Below, in pieces: positions 11,337-21,320 of a stretch of DNA of 64,000 bases. The translations under genes were made by a program, and so were the position numbers. Source of the DNA: Brachypodium distachyon (lineage: Eukaryota > Streptophyta > Magnoliopsida > Poales > Poaceae); the NCBI RefSeq assembly GCF_000005505.3, contig NC_016133.3:28637008-28701007 (forward strand). The letters run 5' to 3'. How positions within the stretch are numbered: position 1 is the stretch's first letter; each line of letters starts with the position of its first letter. The notes below the pieces were generated by a model, which worked only from the letters and a program-made list of their open reading frames with translations, searched no databases and was not told the DNA's origin.

Positions 11337-11710
11337 TGATATGGGTCGGGTTGATTAAAAAAAATTCGGGTCTCCCGACAGTTCGGACCCGAATCGGATT
11401 CAACTTTAATTCGTGATATCTTTCTCTAGCAAGCTCCGAATCATGTGCCGTTTGATTTGTTAGAAAGTAGACTTGATAGGCTTCACTTTGAATCTCCCTT
11501 TGCGGACTATCACACTTCATCTTCACTTTGAACTTGTAAAGTTCAATAAGATGCCTACATAATAAGATTACACAAGATAGTAGCTCCGCCTCTTTGCAAG
11601 TAACATATTGAAAACATTTTGTAATTGAATTCACCTGATTATAATTGTTATTAGATACACCAACAATTAGGGTTCTAATGGTCGTATCCATGGTGATCAT
11701 GTCCATATCA
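11337..11710 (-). repeat. 3' LTR of the short retrotransposon
   Basis: The repeat starts TGATATGGGTCGG and ends GTCCATATCA on the plus strand. It matches 14575-14948 without gaps apart from about 10 substitutions. Confidence 0.95.
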
Positions 11711-11722
11711 TCCTCCCTTTCT
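11711..11722 (-). other. Polypurine tract
   Basis: The minus strand reads AGAAAGGGAGGA directly before the 3' LTR, as required for priming plus-strand DNA synthesis. Confidence 0.8.
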
Positions 11723-11901
11723 TGAAAGAAAAGCCGTCCTCGGCGTCGTTTGTGCTGAAAAGAGACTGACAAAATAGAGAAAGTGTGTGCATGGTATATG
11801 TATGTTTCACATAAATAAAACTCATAATAGTGCAAAAGATTAATAGTCATATTCCAACGGCAAGTATCACATTTTAATTTATAATTCTCATCATTAAACC
11901 A

Positions 11902-13152
11902 TCATAATGTAGGTGAACAATAATTCAAAATTCCCAAATGACGAGCTACAATATGCGTCAATGTGCAATCATGCCACAAGTTATTTGTCATACAACTATC
12001 ACCAATATTAGAGGTCATATCAAAATGATTGAGCATACGCAAAATATTGTTGTTTCTCAAATCAAGAAAGTTATCACAAGCAATGCAAATCTGATGCACC
12101 CAAAATTTATTGTTGACATCATGTTCTCCAATTAATTGAATAGTGTATCCATGGGCATTAGCAAAAGATTTTGAAATTGTTAACTCAGAAACTTTATCCA
12201 TTGCATGTGACAAATATATAGGTGCATCAAGTTTAATAGAACACAAAGAATTATTAGGTTTAACCATAGGAAACACTTCTTCATGTTTAATTAATTCAAC
12301 GCAACATAAATCAAATTTAATCATCGCATCACAAGTTTCTTCCAAAACAGTAGGTAACTCCTCACATAAATCATTATCATTTGAATAAATGGGTGTACTC
12401 AAATCAGCAAGTAAATCAACAATTTTACATGGGGCAGAAAATTCATCAAGTATCTCAATTATTTCATCACACGTCATATTCAGTTCATCAACATGATCCT
12501 CTTTATCATTACCTTGTAGGCTCAACTCACTTCTAGTACGCCTTCTCTGCAATTTTTTCGCAGCTTCACGAGCAAGATTAAGCAAACACAATATTGAGTC
12601 GTATTATCCATATTCAATCATGTAAGAAATTTCAAAGTTAAGCCCATAATAAAACCTATCCATGTTTATTTTTTCTGTTTCATCTAAATCAGCCCGCAAG
12701 GTTAAAATTTGGAACTCATGGTAGTAATCATCAACAGTTTTATCATCTTGTGTCAAACATCGTAATTTGGAATGCAACTCATAAGCATAACTTGGAGGAA
12801 CATATTTTTCTCTCATGATTTTCTTCATATCAATCCAAGTGTGAGGTATTTTGTTTTCTCTAACTATCTCATTCCACCAAGATAAAGCAGCAAAAGTAAA
12901 TTTACTACTAGCAATTTGAACCTTACGACTATCTAGTACATGGAAGCATGTGAATTGCTCAATTAGAGCTATTTCCCAATCAATATAAGCTTCAACATCA
13001 TTATTTCCATCAAAGAAAGGTCCAAAACAATTATTGACATTACAAGGATTGCGATATACCTTTGCCTTGCCAATGTCAACAAGAGACGAGGAGGATGGAT
13101 GTGGTGAAAAACGCTTATGTCGGTCACTTGATAGCATAGGCCTATTTTCCAT
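11902..13152 (-). pseudogene. Gag-like protein of the short retrotransposon, one stop
   Basis: ATG at 13152 opens 182 codons with a Retrotrans_gag domain (FFDGNNDVEAYIDWE, FAALSWWNEIV, TWIDMKKIMREKYVP, LTQDDKTVDDYYHEF). A TAA at 12604-12606 then interrupts. The same frame continues with no shift for another 234 codons to 11902 (AREAAKKLQRRRTRSELS and a less conserved tail). The whole would be about 416 residues. Gag coats the retroelement RNA and forms particles. The second half looks like the acidic region that follows gag in Triticeae elements and matches no enzyme. The stop may be simple decay, since the LTRs already carry mutations, or a feature shared by the family. Confidence 0.8.
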
Positions 13153-14560
13153 CCTTCGTGTAAGTCCTGTTATGGTTAGTATAAGACAAGAAACAAAACA
13201 CAGGAATATGTTCCTATCAACTAATAGGATGTGGCTACAAGTCGCTCAACTATCAAGCTAAAAATCAAGTTCTTACAAGTTCTTACCATGCAAAACAGGA
13301 AGGTGATGGCCAGCGGTGTGACCAAGCCCTCCGAAGATTAAATGTATCGATGCGTCGGTAACAAACCAACCTAGGTGTAGAATCTGTGGAGCTTGGAGGC
13401 TTTTGTGAGTAGCAAGGAATAGCAAATAATCAAATCAGCAATGCAAAGTTGAAAATATGCTCAATAATGCTAGTCCTAGCTGCTGGAGTCGAAAAGAACG
13501 AATTACAGAAATAATCTAAGCCTAGATACTGAAGAAGGTAGGAATAGATAGATCAAAAGATGGCACAACAAGTAAATTCCTGGGATTTTTTTTCTTTTTT
13601 TTCTTTTTGTGGCCTTCTATTTGGCTTCTTATTCTTTTCTTTTTCTTTTTTCTTTAACGCCAGAAACTCACGCAAAAGAAGGACCGGAAAACTGTACGTC
13701 GGTCTGTCGAAGAACAGCAAAGGTTGCAGTAAGGAAAATTCAGAAAAATATGGAAAAATATGGGTTAGAAGCGTATCGATACAAACTTTCCAGCAAGGGC
13801 AAGATCATTCAAAACGGAAGTCGAACGGTGAAGAAAACTGAAAAACACCGGGCTGCAGCGAGTTTTGTACGCAAAAGATACGTCCAAATCCGAGTTGGTA
13901 CGCAAAAGATACGTTCATTTTACTGAACACGGGTCAAACCCACCCGAAACTAAAATTCTACTCGGACTCGGGTCCGAAACTGACTCGAACTCTTTCTCTT
14001 TTTTTTTGTTTTTTTTTCTTTCTTTCTTTCTTTTTTTTTCTTTCCTTTCTTTTTTTCAGAACTTTCCGAACAACTTGATCTGTAAACAAAATTCGATCTA
14101 TTATGAAACACTTTCCAAAAGCACTCTTGATTGGACTCAGACTCGAACTCGCGGCTGAAAACTATAACTTGCCGACTCGATGAGGGACACGGTGTAGGAC
14201 TCGAAGAGGGACTCGGTGGAAGATATGGTGGCGGCGGGAGATTATGACGGTGGTGTGACAGGAAGTTTGGCGGTGGAAGATTGATGAAGGAAACCTGCGT
14301 CACACGAAGAACAAGAAAACCAAAAGCAAGTTCGATCTAGTAGAAAAAATCTGAAAAACGATCCAATCTAATCCAGCAACTCGACACGATTAATGCAGCA
14401 AAGATTCAACAATGCAAATACTAATGTGAAAATTGCAAGGCTCAGATTGGTTATAGGACAAGGTAACTAATTCTAATTTTTGTTTGGCTTTTTCTGGACG
14501 ATAGGTAAAAACAGATCTAAACTACGGATAAACTGGAAAAATCTCACCGAGCAACCTTAA
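13153..14560 (-). other. Untranslated leader of the short retrotransposon
   Basis: The leader lies between gag and the primer-binding site. It holds long pyrimidine runs on the plus strand (about 13586-13655 and 13990-14060), which are purine runs on the RNA strand. No coding frame is convincing. Confidence 0.6.
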
Positions 14561-14572
14561 GCTCTGATACCA
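14561..14572 (-). other. Primer-binding site for initiator tRNA-Met
   Basis: The minus strand reads TGGTATCAGAGC, complementary to the 3' end of plant initiator tRNA-Met, two bases inside the 5' LTR. Confidence 0.93.
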
Positions 14573-14574
14573 CG

Positions 14575-14948
14575 TGATGTGGGTCGGGGTGATTAAAACA
14601 AATCTGGGTCTCCTGACAGTTCGGACCCGAATCGGATTCAACTTTAATTCGTGATATCTTTCTCTAGCAAGCTCCGAATCATGTGCCGTTTGATTTGTTA
14701 GAAAGTAGACTTGATAGGCTTCACTTTGAATCTCCCTTTACGGGCTATCACACTTCATCTTCACTTTGGACTTGTAAAGTTCAATAAGATGCCTACATAA
14801 TAAGATTACACAAGATAGTAACTCCGCCTCTTTGCAAGTAACATATTGAAAACATTTTGTAATTGAATTCACCTGATTATAATTGTTATTAGATACACCA
14901 ACAATTAGGGTTCTAATGGTCGTATCCATGGTGATCATGTCCATATCA
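14575..14948 (-). repeat. 5' LTR of the short retrotransposon
   Basis: TG...CA repeat of 374 bp and partner of 11337-11710. The following CGGTT is the second target-site copy. Confidence 0.95.
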
Positions 14949-15104
14949 CGGTTTTGGCCGAGTAGTTCCCATCCTTAGACCAGTTCCAAACCACGGTGTC
15001 AGCCACCCCGTCCTCCAAATGAACCTCCTGGATCCACTCCCAGAGTGTGAGAAACTCCCCAATAGCCGCAGCATCCAAGTCCGGCCCCACATCCTCAAGC
15101 AACA
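14949..15104 (-). pseudogene. LINE upstream part, split from 10655-11336
   Basis: The minus strand encodes DAAAIGEFLTLWEWIQEVHL and WNWSKDGNYSAKT, which lies immediately before the zf-RVT domain in plant LINE proteins. Removing the inserted element and one CGGTT copy lets this frame run uninterrupted into the domain at 11305. The LINE is 5'-truncated soon after, near an A-rich stretch at 15109. Confidence 0.85.
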
Positions 15105-16361
15105 TATACAAAAAAAAATCCATCGTGCTCATCCACGGATAGTTCAGTTCTATACATTCATATACAAAAAAAAAATCTAATAATCCGTCGCTACTCATCC
15201 ATGAAAATTTCTACTCATCTGTTGCTATTCACGCAAAAACATGGTTAAGAAAACGAGAAGATCAACATGTCGTTTTGTTGACAGAATTGGGGTAGTGTGC
15301 AACAAGGCAGCAACAACGACGGGGAGGACTTGAGGCAACTGCGTACTGCAGAAACGGGGACAGGGAAGAAATTCAGGCGGCGGCGAAGCAGGGGCTTCCC
15401 TTGCATGTACGGCGCGCCGAGCTGAAGCTGCCCGTTGACTGCAGGTCGGGGCAGATCCGAGGCAGGATGAGCACGAGAGGTGGTTGGGCGGAGCATATCC
15501 GGGATGGACGAGCATGGAAGTTGGTCGGGCAGAGCATATCCGAGACGCGGCGGCGGCACACGCGGCGGTCAAGAACCAGAAGGGCGGCGGACCTCGCAGC
15601 GGCAACGAACCAAAAGGGCGGCGGCAGCTCGAACCCTAATCACCAATGGAGAAGAGGAGGAGAGGAGTCAGGAGATGGCTCGTGATGGGGATGCATGGGA
15701 GAAAAGAAACGAATCGGTACGTATACTTGCGGTGGCATTTCTCATGTAATTACGGTGTCCTTTTGGGGTGGGATTTTTTAGAAGAAAACTACCCTGGACC
15801 AGCCTTGTATCAGACGAAGGATTTGAGGGTTGGACTGCTGCTAGAAACTGATTGGAATCGAGTTTTTTTTGGTTTCACCTGCCGTGGACCTAGAAGCTGG
15901 TTTAGAAGCCAAAAAAAACTGGGTCCTAATTTGTTATTCTTTAGCCAGGTTGACTAACTCATGGACAGTAAAAACATCAGCCGACCATATTTTTGAGAGA
16001 TAGTAAAGTTGGAACTTAGGCCCGGGCTTAATGCTTAAATCGAACAATCCTCGTCGTCATGTCGACAAGTCCACACCGCGGTCCGAACTCCCCACCAAAT
16101 GGGCCGAAGGGCCGTGCTCAGTTTCGGTCATTGGTCTGTCTCGTGCAATGCTGCACATCAAACTCAAAGCGGAGGCCGATTCCTCTCTCTCAAAAACAAA
16201 AAGCGGAAACCAAAAGTTTGGACAGAATGGCCGAAAGTGGTGTCTACCAGCCGATGCGACGGTGCTCTCCAGAGTCCAGACTCAGGGAGACCAATACGTA
16301 CAAAATTCGTTGGGCAAGTCAATGATTACAGAGTCTGAACTCTGATCATGCATGTAGGCAC
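15105..16361. other. Unassigned stretch with a short tandem repeat
   Basis: Open frames exist on both strands of the GC-rich part (15240-15720), but none matches a known family. An imperfect repeat of about 36 bp with core AGCATATCCG occurs at 15486-15550. It could be part of a decayed DNA transposon. From 15720 to 16361 I see nothing beyond AT-rich sequence. Confidence 0.3.
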
Positions 16362-16449
16362 TGACCAAGATTTTGACAATAACAATGGACATTTTAGCAT
16401 TCCTTTGACCAAGATTTTGACAATAACAATGGACATATTAGCATTCCTT
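16362..16449. repeat. 44 bp tandem duplication
   Basis: The unit beginning TGACCAAGATTTTGACAATA occurs at 16362 and again at 16406 with only one or two substitutions, so the duplication is recent. Confidence 0.9.
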
Positions 16450-16599
16450 CATTCACTTATATGACATATAATTGATATCATTGCATTCATAGTTGGTTAC
16501 GGTTATAATTTCGATCACATTACTCATGTATTGATAAAGTAATTTAGCATCAAAGATTTGACCAACTGAAACCTGATACACCCTTCAGAGTTGTGCCGA

Positions 16600-16972
16600 T
16601 TCCCTCCCCTCCTGGCAATAAAACAAGCTCCAACAGCTGATCTGAGCAAAGCTAAGGAGCTGGCTGGTGTCCCCTCTTTTCAGAAGTCCACCATACGCGA
16701 TTGCTCTGCCTCTGTGGATGTTCCCTGGCAAGCTCCCCCCGGAGGGCTGGACAAAGTTGATTGTTGATGGCAGCTTCCTTGCTGGTACGGGCGAAGGGGG
16801 AGCTGGGATGATCCTATAAGACAGCACTGGAGCAACGTTGTTTAGTGCGGTCCGTTATTTGCCGTCCTGTGGAGATGCTTTTGAGGCCGAATTGGCTGCA
16901 TGCATGGAGGGCTTGGCCATAGCCGTCCAAAGGATTGAGCTGCCGATTCAAGTGGAGACTGATTGCGCCTAA
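16600..16972 (+). pseudogene. RNase H-like domain fragment (LINE-type)
   Basis: The plus strand encodes the RNase H fold used by plant LINEs and related orphan genes: LIVDGSFLAGTGEGGAGMIL, then after a stop LFSAVRYLPSCGDAFEAELA and IQVETDC. The upstream part (LSKAKELAGVPSFQ) lies in a different frame, so there is one frameshift near 16737 and one in-frame TAA near 16818. It is a dead fragment, probably the tail of a LINE. Confidence 0.75.
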
Positions 16973-17113
16973 TTTATTGTTTTTCGCAAAAAAAACAAAG
17001 AAACCTAATACGCCACTGTTGTTGGACGAGGTAGTGCTACATACTCGTGAGGTACTCCAATTCAGAGATGCGCAGTACTCTAAGATAAACTATCCTAATA
17101 TAAGAATAGTTCG

Positions 17114-17965
17114 AAACAATTTACACATGTAAATATTGTTGACAACCAATTTTGGCTTACAAAGAGAAGTCGACCGGAAGTTCCGAGTGCAAGGCCGGAA
17201 GTTCCGCAATTTTCTCGAAGAGTAACAGGGAACACTCGGAGGTGCGGCCAGATGTACGGGCGGAAGTTCCAGTCCGGGGAACGGCTGTCCGAACCGAAGT
17301 TAAAAACATAGATAAATAGTCATTAAGATCTAATTGAATTGAAAAGTTGTTCGTTTTTTTGAGACGAACAATTTTGCTTTTGGAGTCATCACGATCCGAC
17401 CTTGTTTACTACCTCAAAATTGGATCGGACGGTGCAGCCAGATTTTGGACCGAACAGATTTGGAAAGTTCGGGCCAAACCATCCAAATTAGACTCACACT
17501 AGGGTTTTGGACGTGAATACAAGCCCGTTTCTTGCTCGTGAAGTCCAGCCGCCCTTTATATACATGAGTGGTGCAAGCCGATTGTAACAACACCAATCGA
17601 ACAAACACATCTACTACTCCATCTACTTTTATCTCTTACACATATATCTTTCTTCTCGTTCTTCGTCATTCTTGAAGTTGGAGGGCAGCGACTCCACGAG
17701 GCCCTAGGGGCGGCCAGGCCGACCTAGGGCAGCCCATATCCGCCGCGCCGCCCTAACAGGGTCCCTCCCGGACGAGCGGGGTTTCAGGTCAACAAAAGCG
17801 CCCACCAGACTGTCTTGCATATCGCGCTTCCGGCGAGCATCCCTCGGCGCGTGCAGCTGCACATCGTGCTCGGCATCGAGTGTACACGGTGGCGTGTTCG
17901 TGTGCAAACAAATATTGATGCCTTTAATCAAACAATTTATACATGTAAACGTTGATGTCTTTCAT
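17114..17965. repeat. Short tandem duplication split by the solo LTR
   Basis: AAACAATTTACACATGTAAA at 17114 and AAACAATTTATACATGTAAA at 17930 are copies of a unit of about 38 bp. The first copy is interrupted by the LTR at 17137-17910. If the LTR and one AATAT are removed, the two units become adjacent. Confidence 0.8.
17137..17910 (+). mobile_element. Solo LTR, 774 bp
   Basis: The LTR begins TGTTGACAACC and ends GTGTGCAAACA, and is flanked by AATAT on both sides (17132-17136 and 17911-17915). A TATA box (TTTATATAC near 17555-17563) gives plus orientation. No internal coding region or second LTR is present, so this is the scar left when the two LTRs of a full element recombined. The family is not identified. 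Confidence 0.92.
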
Positions 17966-18237
17966 ATACCTAATATTTTGACGCAAAAAAGTTTTGAGCT
18001 CTGTGTTAAAACTAAGTTTAGTGTTTACCTAATTGTACTTTTAGAGCACTGAATCTTGATTCTTTTCCATGAAAATTGGCAGGCGCTCACAAGATACAAC
18101 CATACACGCGCACTGAATTTTTAGAATTTTTTGTCACTTTTTAGATATTGTTTCGGATTAACTGTTCATCCTATGAGCATGTCCTTCAGGGTGTAATTTT
18201 GATTCTCTATCATTCATACGTTTTGTGTCTAAAATCA
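17966..18237. other. AT-rich spacer
   Basis: I see no gene or element end here. Confidence 0.4.
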
Positions 18238-18316
18238 TACTCCATCCGTCCCAAAATAACTGACGTAAAATTGTATAGATTCTTATACAAATCCATGTCA
18301 CTTATTTTGGGATGGA
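18238..18316. repeat. Stowaway MITE, short derivative
   Basis: The left arm is TACTCCATCCGTCCCAAAAT and the right arm is CACTTATTTTGGGATGGA. They form inverted repeats of the Stowaway type in about 79 bp. Confidence 0.75.
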
Positions 18317-18407
18317 TTGCATTCCGAGAAAATAACAATGCTGTAAAAACCTATTGTTTAAACACTAAATGTTCTCTCTAAATACATAGCGGAAACTTAT
18401 CTTTTTA

Positions 18408-18726
18408 CAGCTCGTTTGGCACCCATCATTTGGGCATAGAATTCTGGAATTCATTTTGAATTCCAGAAACCAGCTTGTTTGGGTGGCACGGAATTGGTCA
18501 TAGGAATCCAATCTCAAATTTCATGGAATTACACTATAACTAACCCCAATTTTTCTCTAAAAGCCATCATTTCTCTAAAATTGTCTCTCACTCTACAATT
18601 TCATGTGGTAGACAAACATGATTTTTGAACCCGGAATTCAAATTCAACCAAATGAAATCCTATCAAAAATTGTATTTCATTTCATTTCAACCAAATGAAA
18701 TGAATTCTTGGTTGCCAAACGGGCTG
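18408..18726. mobile_element. MITE with TTA target duplication (Tourist/PIF type)
   Basis: The terminal inverted repeats are CAGCTCGTTTGGCACCC at 18408 and the complement of GGTTGCCAAACGGGCTG at 18726, matching at 15 of 17 bases. TTA occurs on both outer sides (18405-18407 and 18727-18729). The 319 bp inside is AT-rich with repeated GGAATTC-like motifs and no coding capacity. Confidence 0.85.
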
Positions 18727-18729
18727 TTA

Positions 18730-20310
18730 GTAGAAAAGGTAGCAAGCACACAAAGAATACTGAATACAAGTGCAAAGTTTTTTCTGAAATTCTTTTACAC
18801 ACCTCAAAAGTCAAAACTCACGTTTTCACCCGGAAACACGTACTGACGTACACGGGCCGCAACTTCTTGTGTGCATAAAAATGGCTTGGCTTCCACCGGC
18901 GGTTTACTGAATGGTCCCAAACTAAAGGCCATAATGCCCGTAGGTTGCATGCATGGAGTTTGGACGCTTTGCGTTTGAAGTGAGGACCCGAATTGTTGCA
19001 GTGCTAGTTGTTATCAACTTATCGTCGCCTTTCCGAACATTCCAGAGGCGGTGTGTGATGTTACGTGTGTGCTGGTTTGCTTTATGCTTTCCATCCTTGT
19101 TTCAATGCTTTTCTGCAATCAAATAATTTATGCATGTATATGTTCTATATCCGTTTCACACTGGCCGATCATTAGTCACTCATCTCCGATTCAGGATAAT
19201 GGAACACATTAGCTAGTCACACTCATGCCAGTTAGTAGCTTCACACGGACATGATGATTAGTCATGTGGACGTGGATTGGTAATTCGATATTTCGTAGAC
19301 GAGGAAATGCAACAAGTTAATTGAGTGACCATGGAAACAAAACAGGAATTGTCATAGGTGCGGATTGCTCTGTTTTCTGATGAACTACATATTTCAATTT
19401 GCACGATTGACACCCTGAGCCAGGTAAAGAACAGCCTACAGAGGGAAATAAGGAAGCAGAGACAAGAATGGTAACAGTACAACACTGCATTTCAGTTCCG
19501 CAGGGAAAAAATCTGGACCTAAAATTAGATGATCCAAGTGCCGAAATTGTACATTGATCTAGACGTATTTTAATATATAGGTAGATACATCTATTTTTAG
19601 ACAAATTTGAGTCATTTAATATGGGACGGAAGGAGTAGAAAGTTGAATTTGATGGATTATTGCTATTACAAACCAAAGTTTTTGTACGAGTACTAGTTTT
19701 TTTCCTCCATTGCACAACTAGCAGAGCAAATTGCACAGAAATTCGATAATTGGTGGCACCAAAGACTTGAGACTAAAGCCGCTTTTGAGTTCAACTAAAG
19801 TGAGTTGGCACTTGGCAAGCGCCGGAAGCCGGATCGAACCCGGCAAGAAGGTAGGAACCACTCACACTTGCTGCTCATAGGAGACTAGAAGATTTGGTGA
19901 ATTGTGTGGAGCAACTACAAGATGTTCAGAGCAGGGATATTCAGACTAAGAAATAGAGTTCAGTATACGATCGCCTCGTGCTATATGATCTGTTCATCAA
20001 CGAGCTTGTATAAATGGAACTGAAGTACGTATGCCTGTTTGAGTTTCGTTGTCGTAAACGGAACTGAAGTTGAATCTGATTGAACAAGAGTCTCGTGTCT
20101 CGTCAACGATGGAAGCTAGTTCTGCTTCATGCATCGATCATCCAGCTACCTGTTTAGTAGGTTGACAACATTCTCTGTTCTTTTTCTGTACTTGCATATT
20201 ACACGTCTTCAGTTAAGTGAACGGCTTCTTATCCCAAAAAAAAAGTCAAGTGAACAGCTCCGTGAATACAGAAGCAAGTACACACACGATCTAGCTCTTT
20301 TATAAATCAA
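18730..20310. other. Intergenic stretch 3' of the first GRP gene
   Basis: It holds a third diverged copy of the AATTTATGCATGTA-type repeat (about 19120) and a truncated Stowaway (19561-19637). The sequence near 19820-19850 is GC-rich but not coding. No gene is supported. Confidence 0.4.
19561..19637. repeat. Stowaway MITE right half
   Basis: The inner motif GTAGATACATCTATTTTTAG and the terminal GGGACGGAAGGAGTA are typical of a Stowaway right arm. The left arm is not recognisable. Confidence 0.65.
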
Positions 20311-20319
20311 TTGCACCGT

Positions 20320-20326
20320 TTATTTA
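20320..20326 (-). terminator. Candidate poly(A) signal of the first GRP gene
   Basis: The minus strand contains AATAAA about 245 bases after the stop codon at 20568, a plausible distance for a plant 3' UTR. Confidence 0.45.
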
Positions 20327-20567
20327 CTAGACCTTTCCAAATAAGGAAAGCGGCAACCCGAGTACAAATTACACAATACCCAAACTCTATTTGCAAAGCA
20401 GTATCTTGCTCTTTGCAAAGCATTGAGAGACAAACCCATTACTGACTCACTGTCACTGCACTCACGAAGTACGTGATGAAACATTTTAAACTACTCCGTA
20501 CTCGATATAACATAACTGTTGCATGTGCTTAATTTGCCCTGAAATGAAGATGCATGGATGATGGACC

Positions 20568-21224
20568 TCAGCGGTGTCCATTCCCGTAGCCACCGCCGGA
20601 GCCGTAGCCATAACCAGAGCCGGACCCGGAGCCATAGCCGGAGCCTCCGCCTTGCCCACCGCCACCTCCGCCGCCGCCGCCACCTCCGCCGCCGCTTCCG
20701 TATCCTCCTCCAGCCTGCCCATATCCGGACCCGGAACCATATCCCGAGCCACTGCCAGACCCACCACCTTGGCCACCGCCCCCACCCCCACCGTGTCCAC
20801 CACCACTACCACCGCCACCAGCACCGGAGCCATATCCAGAGCCCTCGCCGTATCCATGCCCGTACCCGCTTCCTCCACCGCCGCTTTGACCGCCGCCACC
20901 GCCTCCGCCACTGCCGCCACCGAACCCGCCGGCGCCGCCGCCGTAGCCGGACCCCTCGCCGGACCCGTACCCGGAGCCGCCGCCCTGGCCGCCCCCGCCT
21001 CCGCCCCCGCCGCCATGCCCGAACCCACCGCCTCCACTACCACCTCCCTCGCCATATCCAGAGCCCGACCCGGACCCTGATCCACCGTAGCCACCGCCAC
21101 CGCCGCTACCCCCGCCGCCGCCACCTCCCCCGGGGCCGAAGCCCAGGAGGACGCGAGCGCGGGTGGTCATGCCGATGCTGAGGAGGACGAGAATGGCCAG
21201 GGCCAAACGCTTTGTGCTAGCCAT
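20568..21224 (-). CDS. Secreted glycine-rich protein (cell-wall type), paralogue 1
   Basis: This is a single-exon gene of 218 residues starting at ATG 21224. Residues 1-23 (MASTKRLALAILVLLSIGMT) form a signal peptide. The rest, apart from a short VLLGFGP linker, is glycine-rich: long G runs broken by SGYGSG, QGGGSGYG and GGGFG units, ending NGHR. Such class I glycine-rich proteins are exported to the plant cell wall, where tyrosines may be cross-linked. A TATAAATA box lies about 95 bases upstream of the start on the minus strand. The gene resembles 39664-40275 in signal peptide and length and probably arose with it by tandem duplication. The plus-strand open frames over the same DNA are composition artefacts. 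Confidence 0.88.
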   Translation of the reverse strand: MASTKRLALAILVLLSIGMTTRARVLLGFGPGGGGGGGGSGGGGGYGGSGSGSGSGYGEGGGSGGGGFGHGGGGGGGGGQGGGSGYGSGEGSGYGGGAGGFGGGSGGGGGGGQSGGGGSGYGHGYGEGSGYGSGAGGGGSGGGHGGGGGGGQGGGSGSGSGYGSGSGYGQAGGGYGSGGGGGGGGGGGGGQGGGSGYGSGSGSGYGYGSGGGYGNGHR

Positions 21225-21312
21225 CTCGGATGCCTGCTGGCTGCTCGATCAGTTCGAGTATGGTTTTTGTTGTGTTGTGTGGTGGAGTGAAGGGTCTGGT
21301 CTGGAGCTGCGG

Positions 21313-21320
21313 TATTTATA
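21313..21320 (-). promoter_or_regulatory. TATA box of the first GRP gene
   Basis: TATAAATA on the minus strand, 89-96 bases upstream of the ATG, leaves a leader of roughly 60 bases. Confidence 0.75.

Larger units (their letters stand above)
11337..14948 (-). mobile_element. Short non-autonomous LTR retrotransposon, complete
   Basis: Two 374 bp direct repeats (11337-11710 and 14575-14948) bound the element, each beginning TG and ending CA. The five bases CGGTT occur on both outer sides (11332-11336 and 14949-14953). The minus orientation is set by a primer-binding site for initiator tRNA-Met beside the right LTR and a purine tract beside the left LTR. It encodes only a gag-like protein with one in-frame stop and has no protease, integrase or reverse transcriptase, so it must have relied on another element. 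By hand count the LTRs differ at about 10 of 374 positions, which points to a fairly recent insertion. Confidence 0.95.

Noticed and set aside
10873..11850. Minus frame of 325 codons running from LTR to LINE
   Set aside because: It crosses the LTR/LINE border in a frame unrelated to the LINE protein, so it is accidental.
10640..15130. Target-site duplication of the LINE itself
   Set aside because: I compared the sequence left of the T run with that right of 15104 and found no convincing direct repeat.
6813..16345. Shared AGAGTTCAGAACTCT-like palindromes (about 6814, 7089 and 16330) as a regulatory code
   Set aside because: The copies differ in the centre and surrounding sequence, and three short palindromes in AT-rich DNA are not significant by eye.
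20558..21181. Long plus-strand open frames (Arg/His-rich and Ala-rich) over the first GRP gene
   Set aside because: They are shadows of the GGX codon repeats on the minus strand; no signal peptide, promoter or domain supports them.
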